DNA of 64,000 nt from Capsicum annuum. Lineage: Eukaryota; Streptophyta; Magnoliopsida; Solanales; Solanaceae. Location of the stretch: positions 92,550,678 through 92,614,677 of the forward strand of contig NC_061118.1 in assembly GCF_002878395.1 (NCBI RefSeq). The letters are read 5' to 3'. This document shows, in pieces, positions 10,881-21,706 of this stretch (position 1 is its first letter; each line of letters opens with the position of its first letter). Both the position numbers and the translations under genes were made by a program. The notes beneath the pieces were generated by a model that saw only the letters and a list, made by a program, of their open reading frames with translations, was not told the DNA's origin and ran no database searches.

Positions 10881-12370
10881 TGAGTGATGATTTTACCACT
10901 CATTCTCACTAAAAATTTGTTCACATTACCTTGTTTTGAATGAATAAATGAGTCATAGTGGTGATAAAATACACTAATATCTACTTCTTGCAGGCATAGA
11001 GTTGAGGAGATAGAAGATATGGACAAGGGCTTGAAATGATAAAAGGAATCAAGAAAATGCTGCTAATGACTCAGAGAAAAAATAGATTTAGTTACAGTAA
11101 TCACGGTCTGAGCACTGCCATTGCAGCCAGTTAATCAGGGAGCATATCCAGCCTCAGGTAATGAGACTACGATCAAAGGAACGCAATCGTTGTCTGTCAA
11201 AATAGTCACATACCACGATCACTCGATTATAGCCGTAACTACAGTTGCGCAATCATAGTCAAATCTCCACGATCGTGGCACTTCAGGACAAATGAGTAAA
11301 GGGCATTGTAGTCAATCTAGACAGCTGAATCAAAGACTTATTTTGAGGATTCAAAATACTAAAAAGTGTGGAAGAGAGAGAGAAAAAGAACCCTTAAATT
11401 TTGAGTGAAAAATAGATTGTTCATAGTTATTGTAATTATTATTCCAAGAGGAAATTAATGACATTAGTGTGTGGAGTTGAAGATTATTTATATCCTCTAT
11501 CATCATGAACATCATGGATGAAATACTTGGTAAAAATCTTTTCTCTTATCTCATGAGTAGCTAACTTCTTTAGTCTTGGGATTATGTTGAACTAAAGTGT
11601 CATTGTGTGTGGGTATTGATTAGTTTGCTTGATTTTTTGTTATTGAGTATGGATTCCACCATTGCTTGGGTTAATGAGTTGGAATTTGAAGGGTGAAAAC
11701 CCCAAACTCTAAAATCCCTTCATCATTCTTGAAAGAGGGATGAAGGTAAACTTAAGGTAACCCATAACAGCCTTGAAAAAGGGTTAGAGGGGGACAGGTA
11801 ATGGTGGACAATTGAGCCTATGGTTTACTAATTTTTGCAATCTTAGAAATAAGTGTAGTTGGAGTTGAAATCATGTTAAAAGCATTATCCTAGAAATAGG
11901 GATGCTTGATTGAGGTGTTGGGTGATTACAAATTGCACACTTGTTAGGTGCTCAACAGAGCCAATGGGTGAAATCGTCGTAGTTTTATTGAAAAATTGAC
12001 TATAATGACTTTCGACCTAGACTATCCTTGGATCAATAACTAAAACTCAATGCCAAACCATCATTTAGCAACACACTTTGCCTTTAGGTAGACATGATCC
12101 CAAGACCCTCTCTATTTTTAATTTTAAATCAAAAGTGTCATATTCATGCATTATTAATCAACAATTGTTACAAACCATTATTATCTCAAACTCCCCCTTT
12201 TTTATTTACATGTCGTATTTGTTAGCATACTGGGTACCCTTTTTTTAACTTGAACACCCATAAGACTCAAAATTTATAATTTGCTCCTTAGGGATTTGAC
12301 CCAACTATAGTTAGGTTATTGACAATGATTGCCTCACCCCTAAAACATGGGAGTGGGTTGAACATTATTA
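10881..12370 (+). repeat. 3' LTR of element A
   Basis: It starts TGAGTGATG right after the polypurine tract and ends at 12370 with ATTATTA, where the partner LTR has GTTATCA; the CA end has decayed to TA. The length is about 1.49 kb. U3 contains the CG-containing tract at 11095-11290. A clear TATA box is not visible. The right flank is integrase of element T. Confidence 0.7.
11095..11290 (+). promoter_or_regulatory. Palindromic CG-containing tract in U3 of LTR A
   Basis: It includes the perfect 12-base palindrome CCACGATCGTGG (11267-11278), together with CACGGTCTG, CGCAATCGTTG, CACGATCACTCGATTATAG and GTTGCGCAATCATAG. It is CG-rich against an AT-rich LTR. It lies about 215-410 bases inside the LTR, the same U3 position as the tracts of the other families. 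Confidence 0.5.
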
Positions 12371-13010
12371 ATGGATCCTTTTGAAGTTTTGTATGGTATG
12401 ATTTGTAGGTCTCCTATTGGATGGTTTGAGGTTAGTGAGAATAGGTTTTATGGCATCGACTTGGTTAACCAATCTATGGAAAAGGTGAAGGTGATTCGGT
12501 ATAAGCTGAAGACTGCCTAAAGTCGCCAAAAGTCCTAATCAAATGTGAGGCAGAGGGAGTTAGAATTTGAAGCTGGCGATTTGGTGTTCTTGTAGGTTTA
12601 TCCCATAAAGGAAATGATGAGGTTTGGAAAGAAAGGGATGCTCAGTCCCCGTTATGTGGGCCCTTATTTTATTTTTAAAAGAGTGGGAATGTGGCTTATG
12701 AGTTAGAGTTACCTTCAAGTTTTGGTTTGATTTACTCGGTCTTTCATATCTCAATGTTGAGAAAATGCGTGGGTGATCCTTCCTTGGTGATTCCATCAGA
12801 AAGTGTGGGTGTTTCGTGTTCCTTGTTATATGAGGAAGTCTTGGTGGAGATCTTGTATCGGTAAGTCCGGCGGTTGTGGACTAAGGATGTAGTTTTGGTA
12901 AAGGTTTTGTAGAGGAACCATAAGATTAAGGAGGCCACTTGGGAAGTTGAAGAGGACATGAAATCCAATATCCATTCTTGTTTCTCCTTCTGGATAATCA
13001 TGCTTAAGGT
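12371..13010 (+). pseudogene. Integrase C-terminus and chromodomain-like relic of element T
   Basis: The first codons read as the block preceding RSPIGWFEV, which is standard in these integrases (position 12407 onward), followed by MEKVKVIRYKLKTA, RELEFEAGDLVF and FGKKGMLSPRYVGPY. The tail, about 12900-12990, has RNHKIKEATWEVEEDM, the usual chromodomain-like end that may guide insertion to heterochromatin. Stops occur near 12395, 12520 and 12595, so it is a pseudogene. The catalytic core is missing. Confidence 0.75.
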
Positions 13011-13150
13011 ATGTGTTATTCTTAACATCTTTGTTTTCAGACTTTGTTAAAGGAAATTGTGATTTCCTTGACATCTTTGTTTTTTGTCTTTGTTAAAGGT
13101 AAGAGTGTGGTTTCTGCATTAAATGGTGCTAAGAGACCCCTTGTCTCATC

Positions 13151-13180
13151 ATTCGAGGACGAATATCCTAAGGGGTAGAA
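13151..13180 (+). other. Pre-tract inverted repeat and polypurine tract of element T
   Basis: ATTCGAGGACGAAT (13151-13164) has 5-base arms around AGGA and is followed by CCTAAGGGGTAGAA, which ends at the LTR start. The same arrangement is seen in G1, G2 and G3. Confidence 0.65.
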
Positions 13181-15415
13181 TGTAAAACCTCAAAATTTTG
13201 GCACATGAAAATTTCTAAATTTTTTTCCTCACAGCCCAGACTACGACTCCTCATAAGAGTCATAGGGAGACTTGATGGGTCTTATGGACCCAATCGTAGC
13301 CTGGGTAGTATGTTGGCTTGGATTTTCTATCTTGATTACTACTTGGAGACTACGAGTCGTAATGTCTCATAACGAGTCTTATGGTGTATTGCGTAGCCTA
13401 ACCAGTGTGATGCCCAAATTATTTCTATTTTGACAACGACTGGACTAAGCGAGTCGTAATAGCTGAGTATAAGTTGCATGGTACAAATCCTAGACAAGTC
13501 AGTATTGGTGATCCTAGATATTGTCCATCCTACGATTGGACAATAAGAGTTGTAGGGTAACCCTATGAGTCGTAAGGTCACCTGTACCGACTGGCGGTCA
13601 ATTTTCAATCTTTTCTTTAAGGGCATTTTGGTAAATTCCCCTTTTTCCTTACTTGAACCCCATGATCATAAAGAACTCTAAGGGGTTATTTCTAATTCAT
13701 AACACAATAAAAAACACTCTAAAGCTCTCTAAACTCTCCAAGGTCAAGATACTTAGAGTTTTTAAGAAGCTGGTCATCTAAGAGCTTAAGGATTGGTTTC
13801 TCTCCATAAATCTAGGTATTTTAGGCATGTTACTCTTCCCCAATTATTAATTTATCAAAATCATATGTCTTACATGGTTTAAATTTTATGGATTTGAATA
13901 TGGGTTTTGTTGTGGTTGAGATTTCTGACATAGTTGATTCTTAAGTTGCTTTCCCATGATTATTACGCATTGCTTATGCTTTATTAATGGTTTTGAAGGT
14001 ATGGGGTGCATGGGTATGGTAAATAAGCTAAAGGGCCATGGTTTCCCCAAATGGTTGTTTTGAACTTGGAATTGGTTTTGAATAATTGTGTTACCTCAAC
14101 CCATTTGTGAAATTGAGTTTGAAATATGAATTGGTCACATAGTTTGACCTACTTACTACTCTATTGCATTGCATAAATGGTTAAAAGGTTAAAAGAGGAT
14201 TTTGAAGGCCTTGTTGGCTATGTTTTGATTTAATGAACTAAGGGGGTCGATGCATTCCTCAAATTTTATTTGAAAAACTAAAGGAGGTCGAGATATTCCG
14301 ACAAATTGATTTAATTACAAAGGGGGTCGAGGTATTTCCCCAAGATAATAGAATTGTAATGGCAACATTATAAGCTCGCAAGTGTAGGGTAAGATGATAC
14401 CCATGATCTGCCTTAATGTATGATTCTGTGGTTAATGAAAATATAGGTTAAACTTATTTTAATTTGGACTTAATGGGGGTTATATAGCTAAGCCGTGATG
14501 GTATAGGTCTGAAATGACTTGTACTGGAATCTCATCTTTGCCGATATGAGGTTTGGTCTTGATGATCGTGTGCATAGTTCACACTATTGACATAATTGTA
14601 TCTTTGATTGATGTGGGGTTCGGCTATTCCATGTCTTTCTTGATACCTTTGGTTCGTGCGACTAACATGCACTGGGGCTCTTTTAGTAGAGGGAACTGAA
14701 CCCAAATAGCCCGTGGGTGCCTATTTATGACGATTGAGCTATATATTCCAGGATAGAGTTTTACTTTATTCTAAACCTTTCTCTTTCCCTGTATGACATG
14801 CTTATATATATATATATATGATTATGTATATTGACTTTGAAGGACTTTGAAACATTGATCATGGCATTATTTTATCCCTTATCCCTGAGTTACATAATAG
14901 TGCTCAACCTACTAACCACCTCTGGACACTGAATCTCCATGCAATGCAGGCACCAGAGATACTTCTAATTTTCTATGTAGTGTTAGGTAGATAAGTTCGG
15001 TTTGTCGGTTATTTACGGTAAAGTGTTGAGCTTCCATTATCCAGAAGACTTGGTCATTTCATCAGTTTTCTTTCATAGATTAGAATTAAAAGTTCACATT
15101 AATATTATTATTGTCATTTTCATTATCAGAGTTGGGGGCATGTCCTGACGAATATTGATTTTGGTTTTATTAGAAGGATTTGTGGATATTACTATGGACT
15201 TAGGTGATGTGGTTGGTTTTTGGGTTGAGTACGGAATTTTGATTACAAACATATCTTATATTCTTTAAGATTATCTTATGCTATCTTGTTGTATGTTAAG
15301 AATCCATCAACCATTGGAGGTATGGTGTATGTTTGGCTAGGTGCAGGGGGTGGTATCTAGCACTTGTTGGACTTGAGATACCCGTCACGGCCAGGCCCTA
15401 GTTTGGGTCATGACA
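13181..15415 (+). repeat. 3' LTR of element T
   Basis: It runs from TGTAAAACCTC to GGGTCATGACA, about 2.24 kb. U3 holds a long palindromic tract (13245-13605). Further down (14238-14345) there is a three-copy phrase array based on AAGGGGGTCGAGGTATTCC. A short TA microsatellite sits at 14802-14818. The last 30 bases resemble the 3' end of the G2 LTR (GTCACGGCCAGGCC followed by TTTGGGTCATGACA), although the rest differs. Confidence 0.75.
13245..13605 (+). promoter_or_regulatory. Palindromic CG-containing tract in U3 of LTR T
   Basis: Motifs include TACGAGTCGTA (13351-13361, perfect 5-base arms), CTACGACTCCTC, GCGAGTCGTAATAG and CCCTATGAGTCGTAAGG. The vocabulary is the same as in the LTR of Athila element B even though the two LTRs are otherwise unrelated. 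No clear TATA box follows within 100 bases. Confidence 0.55.
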
Positions 15416-16990
15416 AAAGTAGAAGTTGAAGCTGGAGTTGAAGTGCTCGTAGCCTTCTCACTGCCTACTGTAGCCAAGGGATCTTCCTGTTGGTTGCCTT
15501 TATATAAATTGCCATCCAATATCGGCTTCTCAATATGCTCATTCGAAACATAAATACCCTCAAAAAGGGTCACAACTTAAGATGTATTAGTTTGTTCTCT
15601 ATGTAGCGCAATGGGGTTGATATCAACCTCAATACACCCAATATCAGTCATACGGGTAGCCTTAACCCTATAATTAGCCTCTGAAATAGCCATCACTCCT
15701 GCCGTATCACACTATGTCTATACCAAGCAAGGGGAATATGAACTTGCAGAATTCCCTCTTATGAATCTCAGCTCAGATCCACCTGGCAAAGTTAATGTCA
15801 CAACCAGCTATGAGGCTGGTAATAAATAGAGCTTGATTCCATGTGAGCACATTATCTATAGTTGTCAGACTCAATCGGTGCCTCACAATGGTCCACCAAA
15901 ACTTTGCTTCAAAGCATAGTGAAGCCTTCTTTATTTTCCCCTTCCCCTCGACCCAATGGATATTAGTACTAAGATTAGTTATCTTTTGAGCTACCCATCT
16001 CGCTAAGTCTCTCCTTTACTCCCATAAATTGGCATCTCTCATAGTATGCCTACTTCTCATAATCCTCAATCTATAATCAAGCTCTCTTGTGGTGGATGGA
16101 ACCAACTCTGGCCCAAACAAAAATTGACGAATAGTCTTCTTAAATAAATTATCTCGAACTCCTATAACTAGTGTGTGAGTTAGTGGGGGTTGGTACTGTG
16201 ATCTCCCTTCAGTTAGGGTGATCAAATCAACTGATGTAGTATAGGATGCATAAAACTCTTGAACAATCTCTGGGCAGCAAGATCTTGAAAGCTCACCCAT
16301 CCAACCAAGTTCAGATCTATTAAAGGCATTCTTCTGATATGGAGTGCCTACTAAAGCGGTCCTTAATTATACTGCACCGAGGTATGCCTTCTCTGTAACA
16401 ACAATATCCCAATAATGGATGACATGTATGTCTGTCATGCTCTATCTCTGAATGGCCTAAGAAACTGGTATGATAGATATGTGTGTGGACTCTCAGGCTA
16501 CTATGGCTGAAGTAGTAGCATGAGCAGCTAAGGCTAAAGCAGAAACACACTGAGTACCATTTAAAGTCTCTACATCGGTACCTGAAGACTGCTCCTAAAA
16601 TTGGGGGATGACTGAATCCTCCTCATCGACACCAGAACTAAAATCATATTCTCCATCATCAGACAGATGAACGACAGGAGAGCGATATGGTGAAGTTTGG
16701 GTTGTCTTCATCCTGGGCCTAGTCCAGATAACACGAGTTGGGGCATTCTATGGACCAGACTAAGGTATCCGTGTTGGTGCGAGCTAAGAGCCCAACTGAA
16801 TAATAGCCCTAACTACTTATTGTCTCTGAGTCTGGCCCCTAGTCTAGCATGAAGCCAAGAGCGCACTGCCAATGGGATGCTCCTCCATGGATCCACTCTG
16901 TTTAGGAGACTTATCTCTTAATCTAGATTGCACGCCCTTCTTTGATGTAGCTTTGGGTGCTCTAGTAACTATAAGGAGAGTTTTTGGTGA
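15416..16990 (-). pseudogene. 3' ORF of element B, N-terminal and middle part (transposase_32-like)
   Basis: Reading on the minus strand from about 16990: a basic and Ser-rich N-terminus (RAPKATSKKGVQSRLRDKS), an acidic region, a hydrophobic stretch around 16320-16550 and then the region 16016-16300 with PEIVQEFYASY, HTLVIGVRDN, TIRQFLFGPE and ELDYRLRIM. This order resembles the plant domain called 'putative plant transposon protein' (transposase_32), common in the 3' ORF of Athila-like elements. A Ser/Thr-rich tail ends at the insertion of element T. Stops and frameshifts are frequent. Function in the family is unknown; an envelope-like role was proposed only from position. The family call rests on memory of the pattern. 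Confidence 0.5.
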
Positions 16991-18056
16991 TTAAAATACA
17001 ATAATGGAAAAGGAAATGAGAAGAAAATTGAGATTCCAAATTAGGGGCTACCTACGCCCCAAGGTAGCACCTACAACTCGTAGGTAGGCTCATAGGCAGC
17101 AGACAAAGCCATTGAATTTTGATAGCTTTAGGTCTGATTCCTACAAGGCCAACCTATGACCTATAGGTTTCACCTATGAGTTATAAATGGGTTTCTTGGG
17201 TTACTCCTGAGGTTTCTTCAATATCTTCCCAAAATTCTTATCCTAAATCAGATAATTTACAAATTTTTAGACCAATTTTAATCATCGAAAGGCAAATAAA
17301 CATGCAATAATTTATTTTTCATAGGTATTTCATGAATTATTTGAGTTAATCAAGTTCTATTTTCTTTTAGTGTGATCATAGGTTTCCTGAATCAAAAATC
17401 ATGGATCAATTGAATTGGACCTATGAAAAAATTTACATCAAGATGAAGATAGGAGAATAAGAACAAAAACAAAAATAGTTGATTTAGCCCGAAACCCTAA
17501 GTGTAATATGCACAATGATGTGGTGTTGTGGAGTAGGGTTTTTTATTTTTGAAGTTTAAATGGGAGAAGAAGAGTTTGAACTTAAGTGACAAGTTTGAAA
17601 TGATGATTTTATGGCATAATGGATCGGTTTTAGGATTTAAATGGAATGGGTGAGCCTATCCTCATAGGGTTATTAGGGCTCAACCCATTATTTTAAAAAA
17701 TTTAGCCCTGTTTCTGACCCTACCTATGATCCCTACTTACTGTCCATAGGTAGGTGTCGTAGGTAGACTTCTAAAACCCTATTTTTTGTTCTGATTCCTA
17801 CGACCCAACCTAAAGGTTCATAGGTTGTACTTGCAGGTCGTAGGTAGGGGTAGTAGCTTAAAGTTTAGAGACCCAAATTTTTATTTTGATTCCTATGACT
17901 CAACTTACATGTCGTGGGTTAGACTTAGGACTTGTGGGTTAAGTCGTAGGTCCACTTAAGTAGACTTGTCTAAAATTTTGAAATCTTTACCATTGTCGAA
18001 GTACTTCTCCATGCTTTCTAACCTACAAAATAAAAACAAAGTGAACACTAACACCT
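16991..18056 (-). other. Non-coding internal region of element B with palindromic tracts
   Basis: Between the post-integrase motif and the 3' ORF there is no gene. Two tracts use the phrases of the LTR of B: 17040-17180 (for example CCTACAACTCGTAGG at 17070-17084) and 17700-17970 (CCATAGGTAGG, GTCGTAGGTAG, CCTACGACCC). The AT-rich stretch 17220-17640 between them shows nothing I can name. Confidence 0.45.
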
Positions 18057-18215
18057 TGGGTTGCCTCCCAAGCAGTGGTTGATTTAACGTCGTAACATGA
18101 TGTTGCTATGTTTGGTACTCAAACTTCACTAACAATCTCATGGGTTTCCTTTTATTCAATGCTTGATTTAATGTCGCGGCACTACTTAGTTGCTTTGGCT
18201 ACTCAAACTTCACAG
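18057..18215 (-). other. Post-integrase motif of element B, present twice
   Basis: The stretch 18057-18091 is the minus-strand form of the conserved Athila-type motif (plus strand: TGGGTTGCCTCCCAAGC, then GATTTAACGTCG). A second partial copy follows at 18168-18215 (GATTTAATGTCGCGGCAC), and both are followed by the same ACTCAAACTTCAC block, so about 90 bases are tandemly duplicated. The integrase that should lie to the right is missing. Confidence 0.6.
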
Positions 18216-18681
18216 GAACTAGTGCTAGTATACTTAGGGTTTCTAACTCATACATCTTATCATAAGGAAATCTTGTATAATAATATAATCATCAAATAAA
18301 ATTGCCATAATCATACCTCGAGTCTCAATACTGGATCATTAACACTGATGCCACAAACTAGCCATAACAATGATCATAACAATAATAATAACAATACCAA
18401 CGACAACATGTGTAATTAGGTAGTTCGATAACCAATAACTAACTGAGCCTTTTACGAACCCTCACCATCCCAGGCTCAGAAGGTTCAATCAACATACAAC
18501 ACACCACAAACCATACTCATCACCTATACCTATCTGACCCCCATAAGGATGATAGATATAGGCGCATATTGATGATAGGCAATGCACATGAAAGAATGAA
18601 TGTCCAGATATAATCCGTAATACCACAAGCAATCAAAATACCATAAGTAACGCAGTGTATAACCTCACATTATCAGTATCA

Positions 18682-18922
18682 TAATCAATATTCAGACTCA
18701 AACTATTAAATATATAATCAATACCCAAACTCAAACTGGTAAATATATAATTAATAGCTGGACTCGAATCTGTAAATATAATCAATAGTCTGACTCGAAT
18801 CGGTAAATGTATAATCAATAGCTGGACTCACACCGATAGTATAAAATCAATAGCTGGACTCAAACTAGTAAATACAATCAATAGCCAGACTCAAACCGTT
18901 AAATATAATCAATAGCCTCAAC
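18682..18922. repeat. Tandem array of 31-34 bases in LTR C
   Basis: About seven imperfect units share the consensus AATCAATAGCTGGACTCAAA followed by CCGGTAAATATA. The units drift in length and sequence. In minus orientation it lies in the downstream (R/U5) part of the LTR. Confidence 0.75.
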
Positions 18923-19664
18923 ATCATCAATCATCCCCAGGCCTTGTCGGGCATATAAGCATGCCGTCATTATCAAATATATAACATCAATGCTATAATC
19001 TATCATCGAGTTGTACCCAGAATTCATATCATTAATACAATCCTCCTCCTCTATCCCATACGGAGAGATATGCATTTAGATATATAATAGGTGCACAGAC
19101 CTAAGTCGTGGCTAAAAGAGTATAAATCTATAAATCCATTGCCCGGGGTAAACTTCGGGACTAAATAATTATAAAAGTACAGAAAGGTGGTATTCTCTCA
19201 CAACCAAAGTATAAAGTAGTATCAAAATCATAGACTGAAATCTATCTCAGTTAAATCTTTAAAACATCATTTCCAATCTCTTGACACACAGGTTATTCAT
19301 TAAGATGGTGCAATTACTATTATGAAGAAATCTATTTTTAAGGTAAAAAGTGGCTTTAACCCCTATTTAGGAAAAAATTAATAAAATTTATAGTTTAGTA
19401 GGAATCATCTCATTTAACCAATTTAATGATCATGAATATACCGAATCTATGTATGCCATCACCAGTATTCAAAAAATGGAACCATAATTATCAATATATC
19501 TATAAACTACAACCATATCCTTTATAAGGATAAATACTTCCTAGATGTCCAACTGATATCATAACACGACGTTGGGCCCAATAATGTGTCCGGAATAATT
19601 ACAACATCATAATCACGACCTTAGGCCCACATACATATCTGAAACTCATATCAATAATCATATT

Positions 19665-19825
19665 TGTAAGCCATCTCATATCTATAGGTCATATATCATA
19701 ACTATGAGGCATATCACCTCTATAAGGCATCCAATATCTATAGGCCATATATCGTAACTATGAGGCATATCACCTCTATAAGACATCCTATATCTATAGG
19801 CCATATATCATAATATGTCTTTTCC
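19665..19825. repeat. Tandem duplication of about 66 bases in LTR C
   Basis: The unit runs from TATCTATAGGCCATATATC to the next TATCTATAGG and includes AACTATGAGGCATATCACC. There are two full copies and a partial third, nearly identical. Confidence 0.7.
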
Positions 19826-20987
19826 TATATTGTTTAGTTTGTTGATGGACCAAATCATAAATCAGTTTTGAAAGCCCTATCATAGCTACATGTCATTAAT
19901 CATAATCTAGGGAAAACCATCATCATTCACTAAGTCATGAAGTAACCTTATATTAAAGGCTCACTAGTCTCAACTACGTTTAACATGTGTAAATAAGTCA
20001 AAGGGAATAACACAAGTCTTGGCCTAAGGTGGACCGGAGGAATCCACTTCTAATCCTTGAATTCCATATTTAGGAAAATTGTACCCCAGACTAAGATAAG
20101 GTGTCTATATTGACTTCTAGATGGAACATAAGCTATAATTATCCCTAAGATAGGAATTCAACCAAGAACACGAGCAATTAAGTCAAATCCACCTAAATTA
20201 TGGTTACAAAATAGTTAAATATTCCACATAAGGATATTCATAGTAATCATGCTTCCAACACTTAAACTATATCCCAAATCTAGCATAATAGAACAATTAT
20301 TCTACGAATTAGCTTAGTCTATGAAAAAATCACTAGGATCCTAAAAATGTAATAAGCATTTCACCTTATGAGTCAAGTTACTTATCTAATCCCCAAGCTG
20401 AATAATCAAGGCTAAGTTACGGTGTTCTATCCATAATCAACCTAAACATTCACATTCACATACATTATATAACACACATCATCTTGTGAAGAAGAATAGA
20501 CAGAAGCCTACCTCAAAGTCAAACCAAAAATACTTAAATCATTCAGCAAACATCCGTCTTCACTCCACGATCCTGAAATGCTCTATGCTATTAAAATTGT
20601 AATCTACACATTATTAGGAGTCAAATAAGTGCCATATTGCCATATAATAGGTTGGGTCCAATTTTGAATCAAGAACGAGATCATGAGTCCCATTAACAGA
20701 ATCCAAAATTAAACCCGTCACGAGGTCCCTCAAAGGAAAAGGAAGTTATGTTTGAAAGTTGAGCACAAATAGAACACAAATCGGGTCTCAAATCAACCCT
20801 TAAAGTTTAGGAATGCAAAGCCCAAATTTCTAAGAATTTATGAAGAAACTGAATGAATCTTACCACAGAATAATCATTAACCAAGCTCCCCAAACCATCT
20901 ACAAGCTTCAATTCTACTTTATCTTGTATATAGGGTTTTTAGATCTCAAGAAATGGGTGAGAAACAGTCGAAAACAAGATAAAATTG

Positions 20988-21175
20988 GGGTATTTATACC
21001 TATACCAGGTCCTCGGGTACCGCTATCATGACTTGAGACCTACGATCGCACCATCTAAGGCTACACATGCTAGCTGTAATTGCAACCCTCTCAACGCAAT
21101 CACAGTTTCTCCCTATAAAGAGTACCACAATCGCGGCCCTTGGGTTGCTATAATTGTGGTACCAGATGACAACTA
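20988..21175 (-). promoter_or_regulatory. TATA box and CG-containing tract of LTR C
   Basis: On the minus strand GGTATAAATACC (plus GGTATTTATACC, 20989-21000) is a perfect palindrome that contains a TATA box. Directly upstream, 21009-21170 carries CTACGATCGCACC, CAACGCAATCACAG and CACAATCGCGGCCC. The same block recurs in the other LTR at 53729-53900. Confidence 0.6.
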
Positions 21176-21706
21176 AATTTGGAAAATCTTCCAAGTTTCA
21201 TCCAAGCCCTCCAGATTTATCAAAAATCCCTTACGAACTATGTAACCATACTAAATTTGATGTTCTGAACTCAATGGAACAACTAAAATTTCCATCTGAG
21301 GTTTTTTCGATGAAATGTGAGTCCCACACCTAATTTTCAATTTCTTAACTTTCCGACCAATAGGTCAAAATGAGCTTGGGTGCCTCGGGACCAAACTAAG
21401 AGTCCACCTAGCCTAAAATTGATATTTTGGAGCTAATGTCACTGTCAGAATTCTCATCCAAGGTCATCTACTAGGAGTTTTGTCTGAGACCAAGTCCTAA
21501 ATAGTGAAAGCTCCAAAATAGGAAAATGAACCTAAAATTCAAATGAACTGTTTGATCACTGAACCGACAGTTTTGGCAATTCATAAATAACCTGTGGCCG
21601 CTGTGGGAAGGCTCATAATGCCAGAAATCCATCCAAACCAAGGAAATAAAATATCCACTAATAAAAGGACTTTTATCTGTAAAAGTCAATGTATAGAAAG
21701 ATTACA

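Larger units (their letters stand above)
2840..12370 (+). mobile_element. Element A: Athila-type Ty3/gypsy retrotransposon
   Basis: Order on the plus strand: 5' LTR remnant (2840-3748), tRNA-Asp-type primer site (3752-3768), gag, protease, RT, RNase H, integrase (to about 8910), post-integrase motif (8917-8951), long 3' non-coding region, polypurine tract (10861-10880) and 3' LTR (10881-12370). The 5' LTR lacks about 620 bases present in the 3' LTR, so no target duplication can be checked. The right flank is the integrase gene of element T, so A inserted into T. All coding parts carry many stops. Confidence 0.8.
12371..15415 (+). mobile_element. Element T: 3' part of a long-LTR Ty3/gypsy retrotransposon
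   Basis: It holds the C-terminal integrase region, a pre-tract inverted repeat, a polypurine tract and a complete 3' LTR. The 5' part is gone: element A starts the other side of the break, and beyond A lies the 3' ORF of element B. The integrase style and LTR ends (TGTAAAACC...GGGTCATGACA) fit the Tekay/Del-like chromovirus group. The 3' flank (AAAGT) is in the 3' ORF of B. Confidence 0.7.
18303..21700 (-). repeat. LTR of element C, left copy (ends approximate)
   Basis: The region 19930-21645 aligns with the right copy through many shared phrases (CAAGCTCCCCAAAC, GAGTCCACCTAGCCTAAAA, CCAAGGTCAT). It contains a tandem array at 18682-18922, a 66-base duplication at 19665-19825, and a promoter-like block at 20988-21175. 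The termini are not clear; ATTACA at 21701-21706 is a candidate for the minus-strand start. Confidence 0.5.

Noticed and set aside
18682..18922. CRISPR-like regular array
   Set aside because: The units are direct imperfect repeats without unique spacers, within an LTR of a plant genome.
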